64,000 nucleotides of DNA from Pseudomonas putida (GCF_003228315.1 NZ_CP029693.1:5242501-5306500), one strand, 5' to 3'; counted from the stretch's first letter, positions 17,007 to 26,217 are shown. The notes: generated by a model not told the origin, from the letters alone. Made by a program: numbers and translations.

Positions 17007-17039
17007 AAAAAGGCGCGAGTTGAACTCGCGCCTTTTTTT
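17007..17039 (+). terminator. Rho-independent terminator after secF
   Basis: AAAAGGCGCGAGT TGA ACTCGCGCCTTTT followed by more T: perfect 13-base arms with a 3-base loop and T-tract. Confidence 0.93.
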
Positions 17040-17098
17040 ATGCTCCAAGGCTGGGAGAAGCGCGGGTTTATCCCGCATGAGATGGTCAGGAGGTTCAT

Positions 17099-17650
17099 GT
17101 GAACAAGTCGATGCTGGTTGGTGCTGTACTGGGTGCTGTCGGTGTGACTGCCGGGGGTGCTTTGGCCACCTACAGCCTGGTTAAGAAAAGCGGCCCTGAG
17201 TATGCGCAAGTGCTCGCCGTTGAGCCGGTCAAGACACAAATCAAGACTCCACGTGAAGTGTGCAAGGATGTAACCGTTACCCGGCAAGCGCCGGTGAAAG
17301 ATCAACACCAGATCGCCGGTACGGTGGTGGGTGCACTGGCAGGTGGTCTGCTGGGTAACCAGATCGGCGGCGGCACCGGCAAGAAAATTGCCACGGTTGC
17401 AGGCGCAGTCGGTGGTGGTTATGCCGGTAACAAGGTTCAGGAGGGCATGCAGGAGCGTGACACCTACACGACGACTCAGACCCGTTGTAATACGGTGAAT
17501 GACATCAGTGACAAGGTAGTGGGTTACGACGTGCGGTACTCGCTGGACGGTAAAGAGGGGAAGGTGCGAATGGATCGCGATCCGGGGAATCAGATTCCTG
17601 TGGATAAAGAGGGTCGGCTGATCCTGTCGCAGAATCAGCAGGGGCAGTGA
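17099..17650 (+). CDS. Glycine-zipper 2TM domain envelope protein (SlyB-like)
   Basis: 183 residues from a GTG start with CAGGAGG about 6 bases upstream; the nearby ATG is followed at once by a stop. The N-terminal hydrophobic segment (SMLVGAVLGAVGVTAGGALATY) anchors it, and residues ~75-120 form a glycine-zipper hairpin (GTVVGALAGGLLGNQIGGG, GAVGGGYAGNKVQEG). The C-terminus has cysteines in KTPREVCKDV and TQTRCNTVND. Family members sit in or near the outer membrane; exact function unknown. Single-gene unit with its own terminator. Confidence 0.8.
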   Translation: MNKSMLVGAVLGAVGVTAGGALATYSLVKKSGPEYAQVLAVEPVKTQIKTPREVCKDVTVTRQAPVKDQHQIAGTVVGALAGGLLGNQIGGGTGKKIATVAGAVGGGYAGNKVQEGMQERDTYTTTQTRCNTVNDISDKVVGYDVRYSLDGKEGKVRMDRDPGNQIPVDKEGRLILSQNQQGQ

Positions 17651-17671
17651 TCTGCTGAAACCGATGCAAAA

Positions 17672-17697
17672 AGAAGCACCCTGCGGGGTGCTTTTTT
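17672..17697 (+). terminator. Rho-independent terminator after the glycine-zipper gene
   Basis: AAGCACCC TGC GGGGTGCTT then TTTTT; compact GC stem with T-tract 21 bases after the stop codon. Confidence 0.9.
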
Positions 17698-17719
17698 GTG
17701 CCCGGGGATTTAAGGGCCT

Positions 17720-17823
17720 CCTGTAGGAGCGAGCCTGCTCGCGATGGGCTCTAGAGCGCCGCGGGGTGTCAGGCGTCCAGCGTTATCGTTGACGACCATC
17801 GCGAGCAGGCTCGCTCCTACAGG
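17720..17823. repeat. REP inverted pair
   Basis: Arms at 17720-17747 and 17796-17823 share the core GTAGGAGCGAGCCTGCTCGC and its complement. It sits between two convergent terminators. Confidence 0.92.
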
Positions 17824-17847
17824 GGCGGCGGTGATTTCGATGGGCAT

Positions 17848-17874
17848 AAAAAAAGCACCCCGAAGGGTGCTTTT
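17848..17874 (-). terminator. Rho-independent terminator after suhB
   Basis: AAAAAAAGCACCC cgaa GGGTGCTTTT: works in both directions; on the minus strand it follows the suhB stop by about 17 bases. Confidence 0.88.
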
Positions 17875-17890
17875 ATCTGTCGCTGGACGC

Positions 17891-18709
17891 TTAGCGCTTC
17901 AACGAAGCCGGCAGGTGCGGCTGAATCGCCGTCAGTACTGCCTTGAAGCATTTGGTGTTGCCGGCAACGACGTGACCTTTTTCGAGGAAGTCATGACCGC
18001 CAGTGAAGTCGCTCACCAGGCCGCCTGCTTCCTGAATCAGCAGGGCGCCTGCTGCCATGTCCCACTCGGACAGACCCGACTCCCAGAAGGCGTCGAAACG
18101 ACCGGCGGCCACGTAGGCCAGGTCTAGGCTGGCGGAGCCGGCGCGGCGGATGCCGGCGGTCTGGCCAACCAGGGCGCGGAACATGCCCAGGTAGTTGTCG
18201 AGGTTGTCCATCTGGTCATCGCGGAACGGGAAGCCGGTACCCAGCAGGGCGCCGTCCAGGCTGGTGCGGCCGCTGACGCGCAGGCGACGACCGTTCAGTT
18301 GGGCGCCACGGCCACGGCTGGCGGTGAATTCTTCCTGGCGAACCGGGTCCAGTACAACGGCGTGTTCCAGGCGACCACGGTATTTGCAGGCGATGCTGAC
18401 AGCGAAATGAGGGATGCCGCGCAGGAAGTTGGTGGTGCCGTCCAGTGGGTCGATGATCCACAGGTATTCTTCGCCTTCGATCCCGGTGCCGGCGTGCAGG
18501 CCGGTTTCTTCACCCATGATCGAGTGGTTCGGGTACGCCTTGCGCAGGGCGTCGATGATTTTCTGTTCGGCGGCGCGATCCACCTCGGATACGTAATCCT
18601 TGGCGTCTTTTTCGTCGACCTTGATGGTGTCCAGGCGCTCGATGGAGCGGAAGATCAATTCACTGGCGGCGCGGGCGGCGCGCAGCGCGATATTCAGCAT
18701 GGGCTGCAT
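17891..18709 (-). CDS. suhB: Inositol-1-monophosphatase family protein
   Basis: 272 residues with the full Mg-dependent phosphatase signatures: SIMGEETGLHAG (metal ligand Glu), WIIDPLDGTTNFLRG (Asp ligands), and LSEWDMAAGALLIQEAGG (third-metal Asp). SuhB hydrolyses inositol phosphates, and in gammaproteobacteria it also joins the NusA-containing rRNA antitermination complex. Divergent from trmJ, the standard Pseudomonas layout. Confidence 0.95.
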   Translation of the reverse strand: MQPMLNIALRAARAASELIFRSIERLDTIKVDEKDAKDYVSEVDRAAEQKIIDALRKAYPNHSIMGEETGLHAGTGIEGEEYLWIIDPLDGTTNFLRGIPHFAVSIACKYRGRLEHAVVLDPVRQEEFTASRGRGAQLNGRRLRVSGRTSLDGALLGTGFPFRDDQMDNLDNYLGMFRALVGQTAGIRRAGSASLDLAYVAAGRFDAFWESGLSEWDMAAGALLIQEAGGLVSDFTGGHDFLEKGHVVAGNTKCFKAVLTAIQPHLPASLKR

Positions 18710-18855
18710 GGATGTGTCACCTAAGGTTGTTAAAGAAAGCCGAGCATTCTATCAGAAAGTTTCTACAGGAGAAGGACGACGTTCGCTTTCATGGCTTAAC
18801 GGTAGTTTGAGCTGTAAGATTCTGCTCCCCATCTATATGTTCGAGAGCGCCTCCC

Positions 18856-19626
18856 TTGCTGCAAAACATTCGTGTCGTCCTGGTCAATACCAGCCATCCG
18901 GGCAATATCGGCGGGACTGCGCGCGCCATGAAAAACATGGGGCTGTCGCGGCTGGTGCTGGTCGAACCTCGCCTGTTCCCGCATCACGAGGCGGACGCCC
19001 GCGCATCCGGTGCCGGGGACATCCTTGAAAAAGCGCAAGTCGTCGCCACCTTGGAGGATGCCTTGGTCGGCTGCAACCTGGTGCTGGGCACCAGTGCCCG
19101 CGACCGGCGGATTCCCTGGCCGCTGCTCGATCCGCGCGAATGCGGTGCGAAAGTGGTCGAGGAAGCCGGGCAGGGCGCCGAGATCGCGCTGGTGTTCGGT
19201 CGCGAAGACTCCGGCCTGACCAACGAAGAGCTGCAGCGATGTCACTATCACGTGCACATCCCATCCGATCCCGAATTCAGTTCGCTGAATCTGGGAGCGG
19301 CGGTGCAGGTGTTGAGCTATGAAGTGCGCATGTCCTGGCTCGCGGCCCAAGGCCAGCCGAGCAAGGTCGAAAAGGACGAAGTGGCATCGGTCAAAAGCAT
19401 GGAGCTGGCGACCATGGATGAGTTGGAGCGATTCTATGAGCACCTGGAGCAGACCCTGGTGGCCATCGAATTCCTCGATCCGGAAAAGCCACGGCACTTG
19501 ATGGCGCGCCTGCGCCGGTTGTACGGACGCAGCTCGGTCAGCCGGGCGGAAATGAATATTTTGCGTGGCATCCTCACGGAAACCCAGAAAGCGGCCCGTG
19601 GTGAGCTTCTTAAGCGGAAGGATTAA
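18856..19626 (+). CDS. trmJ: tRNA (cytidine/uridine-2'-O-)-methyltransferase
   Basis: 256 residues starting at a TTG (MLQNIRVVLVNTSHPGNIGG); no ATG or GTG fits the conserved N-terminus. SPOUT-family methyltransferase: NTSHPGNIGGTARAMKNMG, LVLGTSARDRRIPWP, LVFGREDSGLTNEEL and the knot region IPSDPEFSSLNLGAAVQVLSY, which bind SAM. Methylates position 32 of several tRNAs. It overlaps cysE by one base (TAATG). Confidence 0.94.
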   Translation: MLQNIRVVLVNTSHPGNIGGTARAMKNMGLSRLVLVEPRLFPHHEADARASGAGDILEKAQVVATLEDALVGCNLVLGTSARDRRIPWPLLDPRECGAKVVEEAGQGAEIALVFGREDSGLTNEELQRCHYHVHIPSDPEFSSLNLGAAVQVLSYEVRMSWLAAQGQPSKVEKDEVASVKSMELATMDELERFYEHLEQTLVAIEFLDPEKPRHLMARLRRLYGRSSVSRAEMNILRGILTETQKAARGELLKRKD

Positions 19627-20405
19627 TGATGTTCGAGCGTTTGCGTGAAGATATCCAGAGCGTTTTCCATCGAGACCCGGCGGCGCGCAATGCATTTGAA
19701 GTCCTGACCTGCTACCCGGGCATGCATGCCATCTGGATCCACCGCTTGTCCTCGGTCTTGTGGCGGGCGGACCTGAAATGGCTGGCGCGGCTGGTGTCGA
19801 ACTTCGGTCGCTGGCTGACCGGGATCGAGATTCATCCGGGGGCCAAGGTGGGGCGGCGCTTCTTTATTGACCATGGCATGGGTATCGTCATCGGTGAAAC
19901 CGCCGAAATCGGCGATGACGTGACCATTTATCAGGGCGTGACCCTGGGTGGCACCAGCTGGAACAAGGGCAAGCGTCACCCGACCCTTGAAGATGGCGTG
20001 GTGGTCGGGGCCGGCGCCAAGGTGCTCGGTCCGTTCACCGTGGGTGCCGGGGCCAAGGTCGGTTCCAATGCGGTGGTGACCAAGGCGGTGCCGGCCGGTG
20101 CGACAGTGGTTGGCATTCCTGGGCGGATTATCGTCAAGCCCGATGAGGAACAGGATGCCAAGCGCAAGGCGATGGCCGAGAAGATCGGCTTCGATGCCTA
20201 CGGCGTCAGCGAAGACATGCCGGACCCGGTGGCGCGTGCCATCAACCAGTTGCTCGATCACCTGCAGGCCGTTGACGGGCGTCTGGAGGGGATGTGCGGG
20301 GCGCTGAAGGATCTGGGCAGTAATTACTGTGCGAAAGACCTGCCTGAACTGCGCGAAGAAGACTTCGCCTGCGTAAAAGACAAAGACCAATCCAAGGCCG
20401 GCTGA
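19626..20405 (+). CDS. cysE: Serine O-acetyltransferase
   Basis: 259 residues; makes O-acetylserine, the precursor for cysteine. Helical N-terminal part (DPAARNAFEVLTCYPGMHAIW) then left-handed beta-helix hexapeptide repeats (IEIHPGAKVGRRFFIDHGMG, VTIYQGVTLGGTSWNKGKRHP) with the active-site His/Asp region HGMG. An ATG at 19629 is an alternative start. It lies upstream of the isc operon, so cysteine supply and cluster assembly genes are neighbours, but the IscR promoter separates them. Confidence 0.95.
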   Translation: MMFERLREDIQSVFHRDPAARNAFEVLTCYPGMHAIWIHRLSSVLWRADLKWLARLVSNFGRWLTGIEIHPGAKVGRRFFIDHGMGIVIGETAEIGDDVTIYQGVTLGGTSWNKGKRHPTLEDGVVVGAGAKVLGPFTVGAGAKVGSNAVVTKAVPAGATVVGIPGRIIVKPDEEQDAKRKAMAEKIGFDAYGVSEDMPDPVARAINQLLDHLQAVDGRLEGMCGALKDLGSNYCAKDLPELREEDFACVKDKDQSKAG

Positions 20406-20534
20406 TCCCGTTGCAAGGGGTCGCAGGTCGCTTTCAGGCAATGGCGCAGCGCTAAGCGGTGTGCCATTAAGCCGCAGACCCTGCTATCATTCGCGCGCTC
20501 TTTTGCGGGTAAACCTGACTAAAGTACTAGGTCT

Positions 20535-20568
20535 TATAGTTGACTTAAATACTCGGGAATCGCATACT
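20535..20568 (+). promoter_or_regulatory. isc operon promoter with IscR-type (type 1) operator
   Basis: ATAGTTGACTTAAATACTCG at 20536-20555, running on to GGGAAT, fits the [2Fe-2S]-IscR type 1 pattern (ATAnYYGACTnnnnnAGTC-like) known from E. coli. A -35 TTGACT (20540-20545) and -10 CATACT (20563-20568) spaced by 17 bases overlap it. Binding by holo-IscR would block RNA polymerase, giving feedback control of the operon. The second half is imperfect. Confidence 0.7.
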
Positions 20569-20600
20569 CGTACCCATTCCGAACTCCGTGGTAACTGTCC

Positions 20601-21092
20601 ATGCGACTGACTACAAAAGGCCGATACGCCGTGACCGCCATGCTCGACCTGGCGTTGCACGCGCAGCACGGGCCCGTGTCCCTGGCCGATATCTCCGAGC
20701 GCCAAGGCATCTCCCTGTCCTACCTCGAGCAGCTTTTCGCCAAATTGCGCCGCAGCAATCTGGTGTCCAGCGTTCGTGGTCCAGGCGGTGGCTACCAGCT
20801 GTCACGCGACATGCAGGGTATCCAGGTCGCCCAGGTGATCGATGCGGTGAACGAATCGGTCGATGCCACCAAATGCCAGGGCCAGGGTGATTGCCATCAA
20901 GGCGATACCTGTCTGACTCACCACTTGTGGTGCGATCTGAGCCTGCAAATTCACGAATTTCTGAGCGGTATCAGCTTGGCTGACCTTGTCACTCGCCGTG
21001 AGGTGCAAGAAGTAGCCCAGCGCCAGGATCAACGCCGTTGCAACAGCAAGGCGCCACGCCTGGACAAGATTGAAGCGTCCGCCGTCGAATGA
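20601..21092 (+). CDS. iscR: Iron-sulfur cluster regulator IscR
   Basis: 163 residues, Rrf2 family. Winged helix-turn-helix in residues 1-75 (MRLTTKGRYAVTAMLDLALH, YLEQLFAKLRRSNLVSSVRG). [2Fe-2S] ligands Cys92, Cys98, Cys104 and His107 (KCQGQGDCHQ, TCLTHHLW) are all present. Represses isc when it carries a cluster. First gene of the iscRSUA-hscBA-fdx-iscX operon. Confidence 0.97.
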   Translation: MRLTTKGRYAVTAMLDLALHAQHGPVSLADISERQGISLSYLEQLFAKLRRSNLVSSVRGPGGGYQLSRDMQGIQVAQVIDAVNESVDATKCQGQGDCHQGDTCLTHHLWCDLSLQIHEFLSGISLADLVTRREVQEVAQRQDQRRCNSKAPRLDKIEASAVE

Positions 21093-21142
21093 CAGCCACA
21101 GAGCTAACGGCGCGCCAGCCAGCCTGATTTAGGAGATAGTCC

Positions 21143-22357
21143 ATGAAATTGCCGATTTACCTTGATTACTCTGCGACTACCCCGGTTGATCCGCGTGTCG
21201 CGCAAAAGATGAGTGAATGCCTGCTGGTCGACGGAAACTTCGGTAACCCGGCGTCCCGTTCCCACGTATTTGGCTGGAAAGCCGAAGAGTCCGTCGAAAA
21301 CGCCCGTCGTCAGGTGGCCGATCTGGTCAACGCCGATCCGCGTGAAATCGTCTGGACCTCCGGTGCCACCGAATCCGACAACCTGGCAATCAAGGGTGCG
21401 GCACATTTCTATGCCACCAAAGGCAAGCACCTGATCACCACCAAGATCGAACACAAGGCTGTCCTCGACACCATGCGCCAACTGGAGCGCGAAGGCTTCG
21501 AAGTGACCTACATCGAGCCTCGTGAAGACGGTCTGGTCACTCCAGAGATGGTCGAAGCCGCACTGCGCGACGACACCATTCTCGTATCGATCATGCACGT
21601 GAACAACGAGATCGGTACCGTCAACGACATCGCCGCCATCGGCGAGCTGACTCGTTCCAAAGGCATCCTTTTCCACGTCGACGCCGCTCAGTCCACCGGC
21701 AAGGTCGAGATCGACCTGCAGAAACTGAAAGTCGACCTGATGTCCTTCTCCGCCCACAAGACCTACGGCCCTAAAGGCATCGGCGCGCTGTACGTGAGCC
21801 GCAAGCCTCGCGTGCGCATCGAAGCGACCATGCACGGCGGTGGTCACGAGCGCGGCATGCGTTCCGGCACCCTGGCGACTCACCAGATCGTCGGCATGGG
21901 CGAAGCCTTCCGCGTGGCCAAGGAAGACATGGCTGCCGAGAACGTGCGCATCAAGGCACTGAGCGATCGTTTCTTCAAGCAGGTCGAGCACCTGGAAGAG
22001 CTGTACGTCAACGGCAGCCTGACCGCCCGCGTTCCGCACAACCTGAACCTGAGCTTCAACTACGTTGAAGGCGAGTCGCTGATCATGGCTCTCAAGGATC
22101 TGGCGGTATCGTCCGGTTCGGCCTGCACCTCGGCATCCCTGGAACCTTCGTACGTTCTGCGCGCCCTGGGCCGCAACGACGAACTGGCGCACAGCTCGAT
22201 TCGTTTCACCTTCGGCCGTTTCACCACCGAAGAAGAAATCGACTACGCCGCGCAGAAAGTCTGCGAGGCCGTTACCAAGCTGCGCGCTCTGTCGCCGCTG
22301 TGGGATATGTACAAAGACGGTGTCGACATTTCGAAAATCGAGTGGGCGGCACACTGA
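21143..22357 (+). CDS. iscS: Cysteine desulfurase
   Basis: 404 residues. PLP enzyme that takes sulfur from cysteine for clusters and tRNA thiolation. Schiff-base lysine in SFSAHKTYGPKG, cofactor-binding SGATESDNLAIKG and HVDAAQSTGK, and the persulfide cysteine in SSGSACTSASLEPS. Length matches E. coli IscS. RBS TAGGAGA precedes the ATG. Confidence 0.98.
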   Translation: MKLPIYLDYSATTPVDPRVAQKMSECLLVDGNFGNPASRSHVFGWKAEESVENARRQVADLVNADPREIVWTSGATESDNLAIKGAAHFYATKGKHLITTKIEHKAVLDTMRQLEREGFEVTYIEPREDGLVTPEMVEAALRDDTILVSIMHVNNEIGTVNDIAAIGELTRSKGILFHVDAAQSTGKVEIDLQKLKVDLMSFSAHKTYGPKGIGALYVSRKPRVRIEATMHGGGHERGMRSGTLATHQIVGMGEAFRVAKEDMAAENVRIKALSDRFFKQVEHLEELYVNGSLTARVPHNLNLSFNYVEGESLIMALKDLAVSSGSACTSASLEPSYVLRALGRNDELAHSSIRFTFGRFTTEEEIDYAAQKVCEAVTKLRALSPLWDMYKDGVDISKIEWAAH

Positions 22358-22440
22358 TTTCAAGTCGCCGCGAACCGGCCCCGTGGACTCAGGTTCCGGG
22401 GCTCAAAGAGCGACTCTCTGATGAGTGAGGATTAAGAATC

Positions 22441-22827
22441 ATGGCTTACAGCGAAAAGGTCATCGACCACTACGAAAACCCGCGCAACGTCGGCAAGATG
22501 GACGCGGAAGATCCTGACGTCGGTACCGGCATGGTCGGCGCGCCGGCTTGCGGCGACGTCATGCGCCTGCAGATCAAGGTCAACGACGCCGGCATCATCG
22601 AAGATGCCAAGTTCAAGACCTACGGCTGCGGTTCCGCCATTGCTTCCAGCTCCCTGGCCACCGAATGGATGAAGGGCAAGACGCTGGACGAGGCAGAAAC
22701 CATCAAGAACACCCAGCTGGCTGAAGAGCTGGCCCTGCCGCCTGTGAAAATTCACTGCTCCGTGCTCGCCGAAGACGCCATCAAGGCGGCTGTTCGCGAC
22801 TACAAGCAGAAGAAAGGCTTGATCTGA
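22441..22827 (+). CDS. iscU: Iron-sulfur cluster scaffold IscU
   Basis: 128 residues with the three scaffold cysteines in GAPACGDVM, KTYGCGSAI and KIHCSVLAED, the Asp next to the first (CGD) and the HscA-binding LPPVK motif. Clusters form here using sulfur from IscS. Confidence 0.98.
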   Translation: MAYSEKVIDHYENPRNVGKMDAEDPDVGTGMVGAPACGDVMRLQIKVNDAGIIEDAKFKTYGCGSAIASSSLATEWMKGKTLDEAETIKNTQLAEELALPPVKIHCSVLAEDAIKAAVRDYKQKKGLI

Positions 22828-22861
22828 ATTTCAAGATTTGGCGACGAGTAAGGAGTCGACG

Positions 22862-23185
22862 ATGGCTATCAGCATGACAGAAGCGGCAGCACGACACGTG
22901 CGACGCTCCCTTGATGGGCGCGGCAAGGGTGAGGGGATTCGTCTGGGTGTTCGCACCACGGGCTGCTCCGGCCTTGCCTACGTGCTGGAGTTTGTCGACG
23001 AGTTGGCTGCGGAAGATCAGGTGTTCGAAAGTCACGGCGAAAAAGTGATCATCGACCCGAAAAGCCTGACTTACCTGGACGGCACCGAGCTCGATTTCGT
23101 CAAGGAAGGGTTGAACGAAGGCTTCAAGTTCAACAACCCCAACGTGCGCGGTGAATGTGGCTGCGGCGAAAGCTTCAACATCTGA
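22862..23185 (+). CDS. iscA: Iron-sulfur cluster assembly protein IscA
   Basis: 107 residues from the ATG at 22862, preceded by AAGGAG; the longer frame from 22838 adds eight residues not typical of the family. A-type carrier with the three conserved cysteines in TTGCSGLAY and GECGCGESF. Passes clusters to target proteins. Confidence 0.97.
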   Translation: MAISMTEAAARHVRRSLDGRGKGEGIRLGVRTTGCSGLAYVLEFVDELAAEDQVFESHGEKVIIDPKSLTYLDGTELDFVKEGLNEGFKFNNPNVRGECGCGESFNI

Positions 23186-23193
23186 GGCTTGTC

Positions 23194-23715
23194 GTGGGTA
23201 CTCCTTGTCATTTCGCTTTATTCGAGCTGAAACCGGGTTTCGACCTGGATCTCGATCAGCTGGCTTCGCGCTACCGTGAGTTGGCGCGCAGCGTTCACCC
23301 GGACCGCTTTGCTGACGCCACCGAGCGTGAGCAGCGGCTCGCGCTGGAACAGTCCGCGAGCCTCAACGAGGCCTACCAGACGCTCAAGAGCCCTCCCAAG
23401 CGCGCGCGTTACCTGCTCGCCTTGAATGGTGGCGAGCTTCCGCTGGAGGTCACGGTGCATGATCCGGAGTTTCTTCTTCAGCAGATGGAGTTGCGTGAAG
23501 AGCTTGAAGACCTGCACGACAGTGCCGACTTGTCGGGTGTGGCCGCGTTCAAGCGCCGCCTCAAGGCTGCGCAGGAAGAGCTGAACCAAAGCTTTGCCGC
23601 TTGCTGGAATGATGCCGCGCAACGCGAGCGGGCCGAGCGCCTGATGCGACGCATGCAGTTCCTCGACAAGCTCACCTACGAAGTGCGCCAGTTAGAAGAG
23701 CGCCTCGACGATTAA
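23194..23715 (+). CDS. hscB: Fe-S cluster co-chaperone HscB
   Basis: 173 residues from GTG 23194 (MGTPCHFALFELKPGFDLD), which gives the expected family start; the open frame upstream lies in iscA. J-domain with the HPD motif (SVHPDRFADA) that stimulates HscA, then a three-helix C-terminal domain that binds IscU (LQQMELREELEDLHD). Eight bases after iscA. Confidence 0.96.
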   Translation: MGTPCHFALFELKPGFDLDLDQLASRYRELARSVHPDRFADATEREQRLALEQSASLNEAYQTLKSPPKRARYLLALNGGELPLEVTVHDPEFLLQQMELREELEDLHDSADLSGVAAFKRRLKAAQEELNQSFAACWNDAAQRERAERLMRRMQFLDKLTYEVRQLEERLDD

Positions 23716-23766
23716 CCCAGTGCCGCTCCGGTCGCACGCCTGATATACAGATAAGTCCTGATAACG

Positions 23767-25629
23767 ATGGCCCTACTGCAGATCGCCGAACCCGGCCAAA
23801 GTCCTCAACCGCACCAGCGTCGTCTGGCTGTGGGGATCGACTTGGGCACTACCAATTCGCTGGTCGCTGCCTTGCGCAGTGGTCTTTCCGAGCCTCTGGC
23901 CGACGCAGAAGGGCGGGTGATCCTGCCGTCTGCCGTGCGCTATCACGCTGATCGCGTCGAAGTGGGCGAGTCCGCCAAGCTGGCTGCCGCTTCCGATCCT
24001 TTGAACACTGTGCTGTCGGTCAAGCGCTTGATGGGTCGTGGTCTGTCCGACGTCAAGCAATTGGGCGATCAACTGCCGTACCGCTTTGTCGGCGGCGAAT
24101 CGCACATGCCGTTCATCGACACGATCCAGGGCCCGAAAAGCCCGGTCGAAGTCTCAGCCGATATCCTCAAGGTTCTGCGCCAGCGTGCCGAAGCCACCCT
24201 GGGTGGAGAATTGGTGGGCGCGGTGATCACGGTCCCGGCCTATTTCGACGATGCTCAGCGTCAAGCCACCAAAGACGCCGCCAAGCTGGCTGGCCTGAAC
24301 GTGCTGCGTTTGCTCAATGAGCCAACCGCAGCCGCCGTGGCTTATGGTCTGGATCAGCATGCCGAAGGTCTGGTGGCGATTTACGATCTGGGTGGCGGTA
24401 CCTTCGATATTTCGATCCTGCGCCTGACCGGCGGTGTGTTTGAAGTGCTGGCCACCGGCGGCGACAGCGCCCTGGGCGGTGATGACTTCGACCATGCCAT
24501 CGCTGGCTGGATCATCGAGAGCGCCGGTCTGTCGGCCGACCTCGATCCGGGTGCGCAGCGCAATCTGCTGCAAACCGCTTGTGCCGCCAAGGAAGCGCTG
24601 ACCAACGCCGCTTCTGTCGAAGTCGTTTATGGCGACTGGAAAGCCGAGCTGACCCGCGAAGCCTTCAATGCGCTGATCGAGCCGATGATCGCTCGCAGCC
24701 TGAAAGCCTGTCGCCGCGCCGTGCGTGACTCTGGTATTGAGCTGGAAGACGTTCATGCCGTGGTCATGGTCGGTGGTTCGACCCGCGTACCGCGCGTTCG
24801 CGAAGCCGTCGCCGAAGCCTTTGGTCGTCAGCCGCTGACTGAAATCGATCCGGATCAAGTGGTGGCCATCGGGGCCGCGATCCAGGCCGATACTTTGGCT
24901 GGCAACAAGCGCGATGGCGAAGAGCTGTTGCTGCTTGACGTGATTCCGTTGTCCCTGGGGCTGGAAACCATGGGCGGCCTGATGGAGAAGGTGATTCCAC
25001 GCAACACCACCATTCCCGTCGCCCGCGCCCAGGACTTCACCACCTACAAGGATGGCCAGTCGGCCATGGCGATCCATGTATTGCAGGGTGAGCGCGAGCT
25101 GATCAGCGACTGCCGCTCCCTGGCGCGTTTCGAATTGCGCGGCATTCCGTCGATGGTGGCGGGCGCGGCGAAGATTCGCGTGACCTTCCAGGTCGATGCC
25201 GACGGTTTGCTGAGCGTCTCTGCTCGCGAATTGGGTTCGGGCGTGGAGGCGAGTATCCAGGTCAAGCCGTCCTACGGCCTGACCGATGGCGAAATCGCCA
25301 AGATGCTCAAGGACTCGTTCGAATACGCCAGCGATGACAAGGTGGCTCGCGTTCTGCGCGAGCAGCAGGTCGATGCCCAGCGCCTGGTCGAAGCGGTGGA
25401 GGCTGCCCTGGAAGCTGACGGCGACCGTCTGCTCGACGCCGACGAGCGCATGGTCATCGAGATGCAGGTGCAGGAACTGACCGAACTGATGAAAGGTACC
25501 GATGGCTACGCCATCGAGCAGCAGACCAAGCGTCTGTCGCAAGTGACCGATGCCTTTGCAGCCCGCCGCCTGGACTCGACGGTGAAAGCCGCGCTGGCGG
25601 GGCGCAACCTGAATGAGATTGAGGAATAA
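23767..25629 (+). CDS. hscA: Fe-S cluster assembly Hsp70 HscA
   Basis: 620 residues, Hsp70 family. ATPase domain with GIDLGTTNSLVAA, VITVPAYFDDAQRQATKDAA, LNEPTAAAVAYGLD, YDLGGGTFDISIL and VGGSTRVPRVR, then a substrate domain (NTTIPVARAQDFTTY). Works with HscB to release clusters from IscU. Two bases separate it from fdx. Confidence 0.97.
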   Translation: MALLQIAEPGQSPQPHQRRLAVGIDLGTTNSLVAALRSGLSEPLADAEGRVILPSAVRYHADRVEVGESAKLAAASDPLNTVLSVKRLMGRGLSDVKQLGDQLPYRFVGGESHMPFIDTIQGPKSPVEVSADILKVLRQRAEATLGGELVGAVITVPAYFDDAQRQATKDAAKLAGLNVLRLLNEPTAAAVAYGLDQHAEGLVAIYDLGGGTFDISILRLTGGVFEVLATGGDSALGGDDFDHAIAGWIIESAGLSADLDPGAQRNLLQTACAAKEALTNAASVEVVYGDWKAELTREAFNALIEPMIARSLKACRRAVRDSGIELEDVHAVVMVGGSTRVPRVREAVAEAFGRQPLTEIDPDQVVAIGAAIQADTLAGNKRDGEELLLLDVIPLSLGLETMGGLMEKVIPRNTTIPVARAQDFTTYKDGQSAMAIHVLQGERELISDCRSLARFELRGIPSMVAGAAKIRVTFQVDADGLLSVSARELGSGVEASIQVKPSYGLTDGEIAKMLKDSFEYASDDKVARVLREQQVDAQRLVEAVEAALEADGDRLLDADERMVIEMQVQELTELMKGTDGYAIEQQTKRLSQVTDAFAARRLDSTVKAALAGRNLNEIEE

Positions 25630-25631
25630 CG

Positions 25632-25973
25632 ATGCCGCAGGTCATTTTTCTGCCACACGAAAAGTTTTGCCCGGAAGGCATGGTCGTGGAGGCTGAGACC
25701 GGTACGTCCATCCTCGAGCTGGCCCATGAGCACCATATCGAGATGGAAAGTGCCTGTGGTGGCGTCTGCGCCTGCACCACCTGTCACTGCATCATTCGCG
25801 AGGGCTTTGACTCGCTGGAAGAGGCCGACGAGCTGGAAGAGGACTATCTTGACAAGGCCTGGGGTCTGGAAGCCCAGTCTCGCCTGGGTTGTCAGGCGAA
25901 GGTCGGGACTGAAGACCTGACCGTCGAAATTCCGAAGTACTCGCTCAACCACGCAGCCGAAGCGCCGCACTGA
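25632..25973 (+). CDS. fdx: [2Fe-2S] ferredoxin of the ISC system
   Basis: 113 residues with the adrenodoxin-type cluster motif CGGVCACTTCHC and a fourth ligand in LGCQAKV. Supplies electrons for cluster formation on IscU. Confidence 0.97.
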   Translation: MPQVIFLPHEKFCPEGMVVEAETGTSILELAHEHHIEMESACGGVCACTTCHCIIREGFDSLEEADELEEDYLDKAWGLEAQSRLGCQAKVGTEDLTVEIPKYSLNHAAEAPH

Positions 25974-25987
25974 TTCAAGGAATTGTC

Positions 25988-26188
25988 ATGAGTCTCATGT
26001 GGACTGATGTGCTGGAGATCGCGATCCAGCTGGCTGAAACCAAGCCTGATGTAGACCCTATGTCGGTCAACTTCGTCGATCTGCGCAAGTGGGTGATGGA
26101 ATTGCCCGAGTTCGGCGACAAGCCTGAGCATTGTGGCGAAAAGATTCTGGAGGCCATTCAGGCCCACTGGATCGAAGAACGCGACTGA
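25988..26188 (+). CDS. iscX: Fe-S cluster assembly protein IscX
   Basis: 66 residues, acidic, opening MSLMWTDVLEIAIQLAETKP with DPMSVNFVDLRKWVMELPEF, the IscX/YfhJ pattern. Binds IscS and modulates its activity in E. coli. End of the isc operon. Confidence 0.95.
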   Translation: MSLMWTDVLEIAIQLAETKPDVDPMSVNFVDLRKWVMELPEFGDKPEHCGEKILEAIQAHWIEERD

Positions 26189-26217
26189 GCCACGCCGCAG
26201 GTTAGGCAATACCCGAG

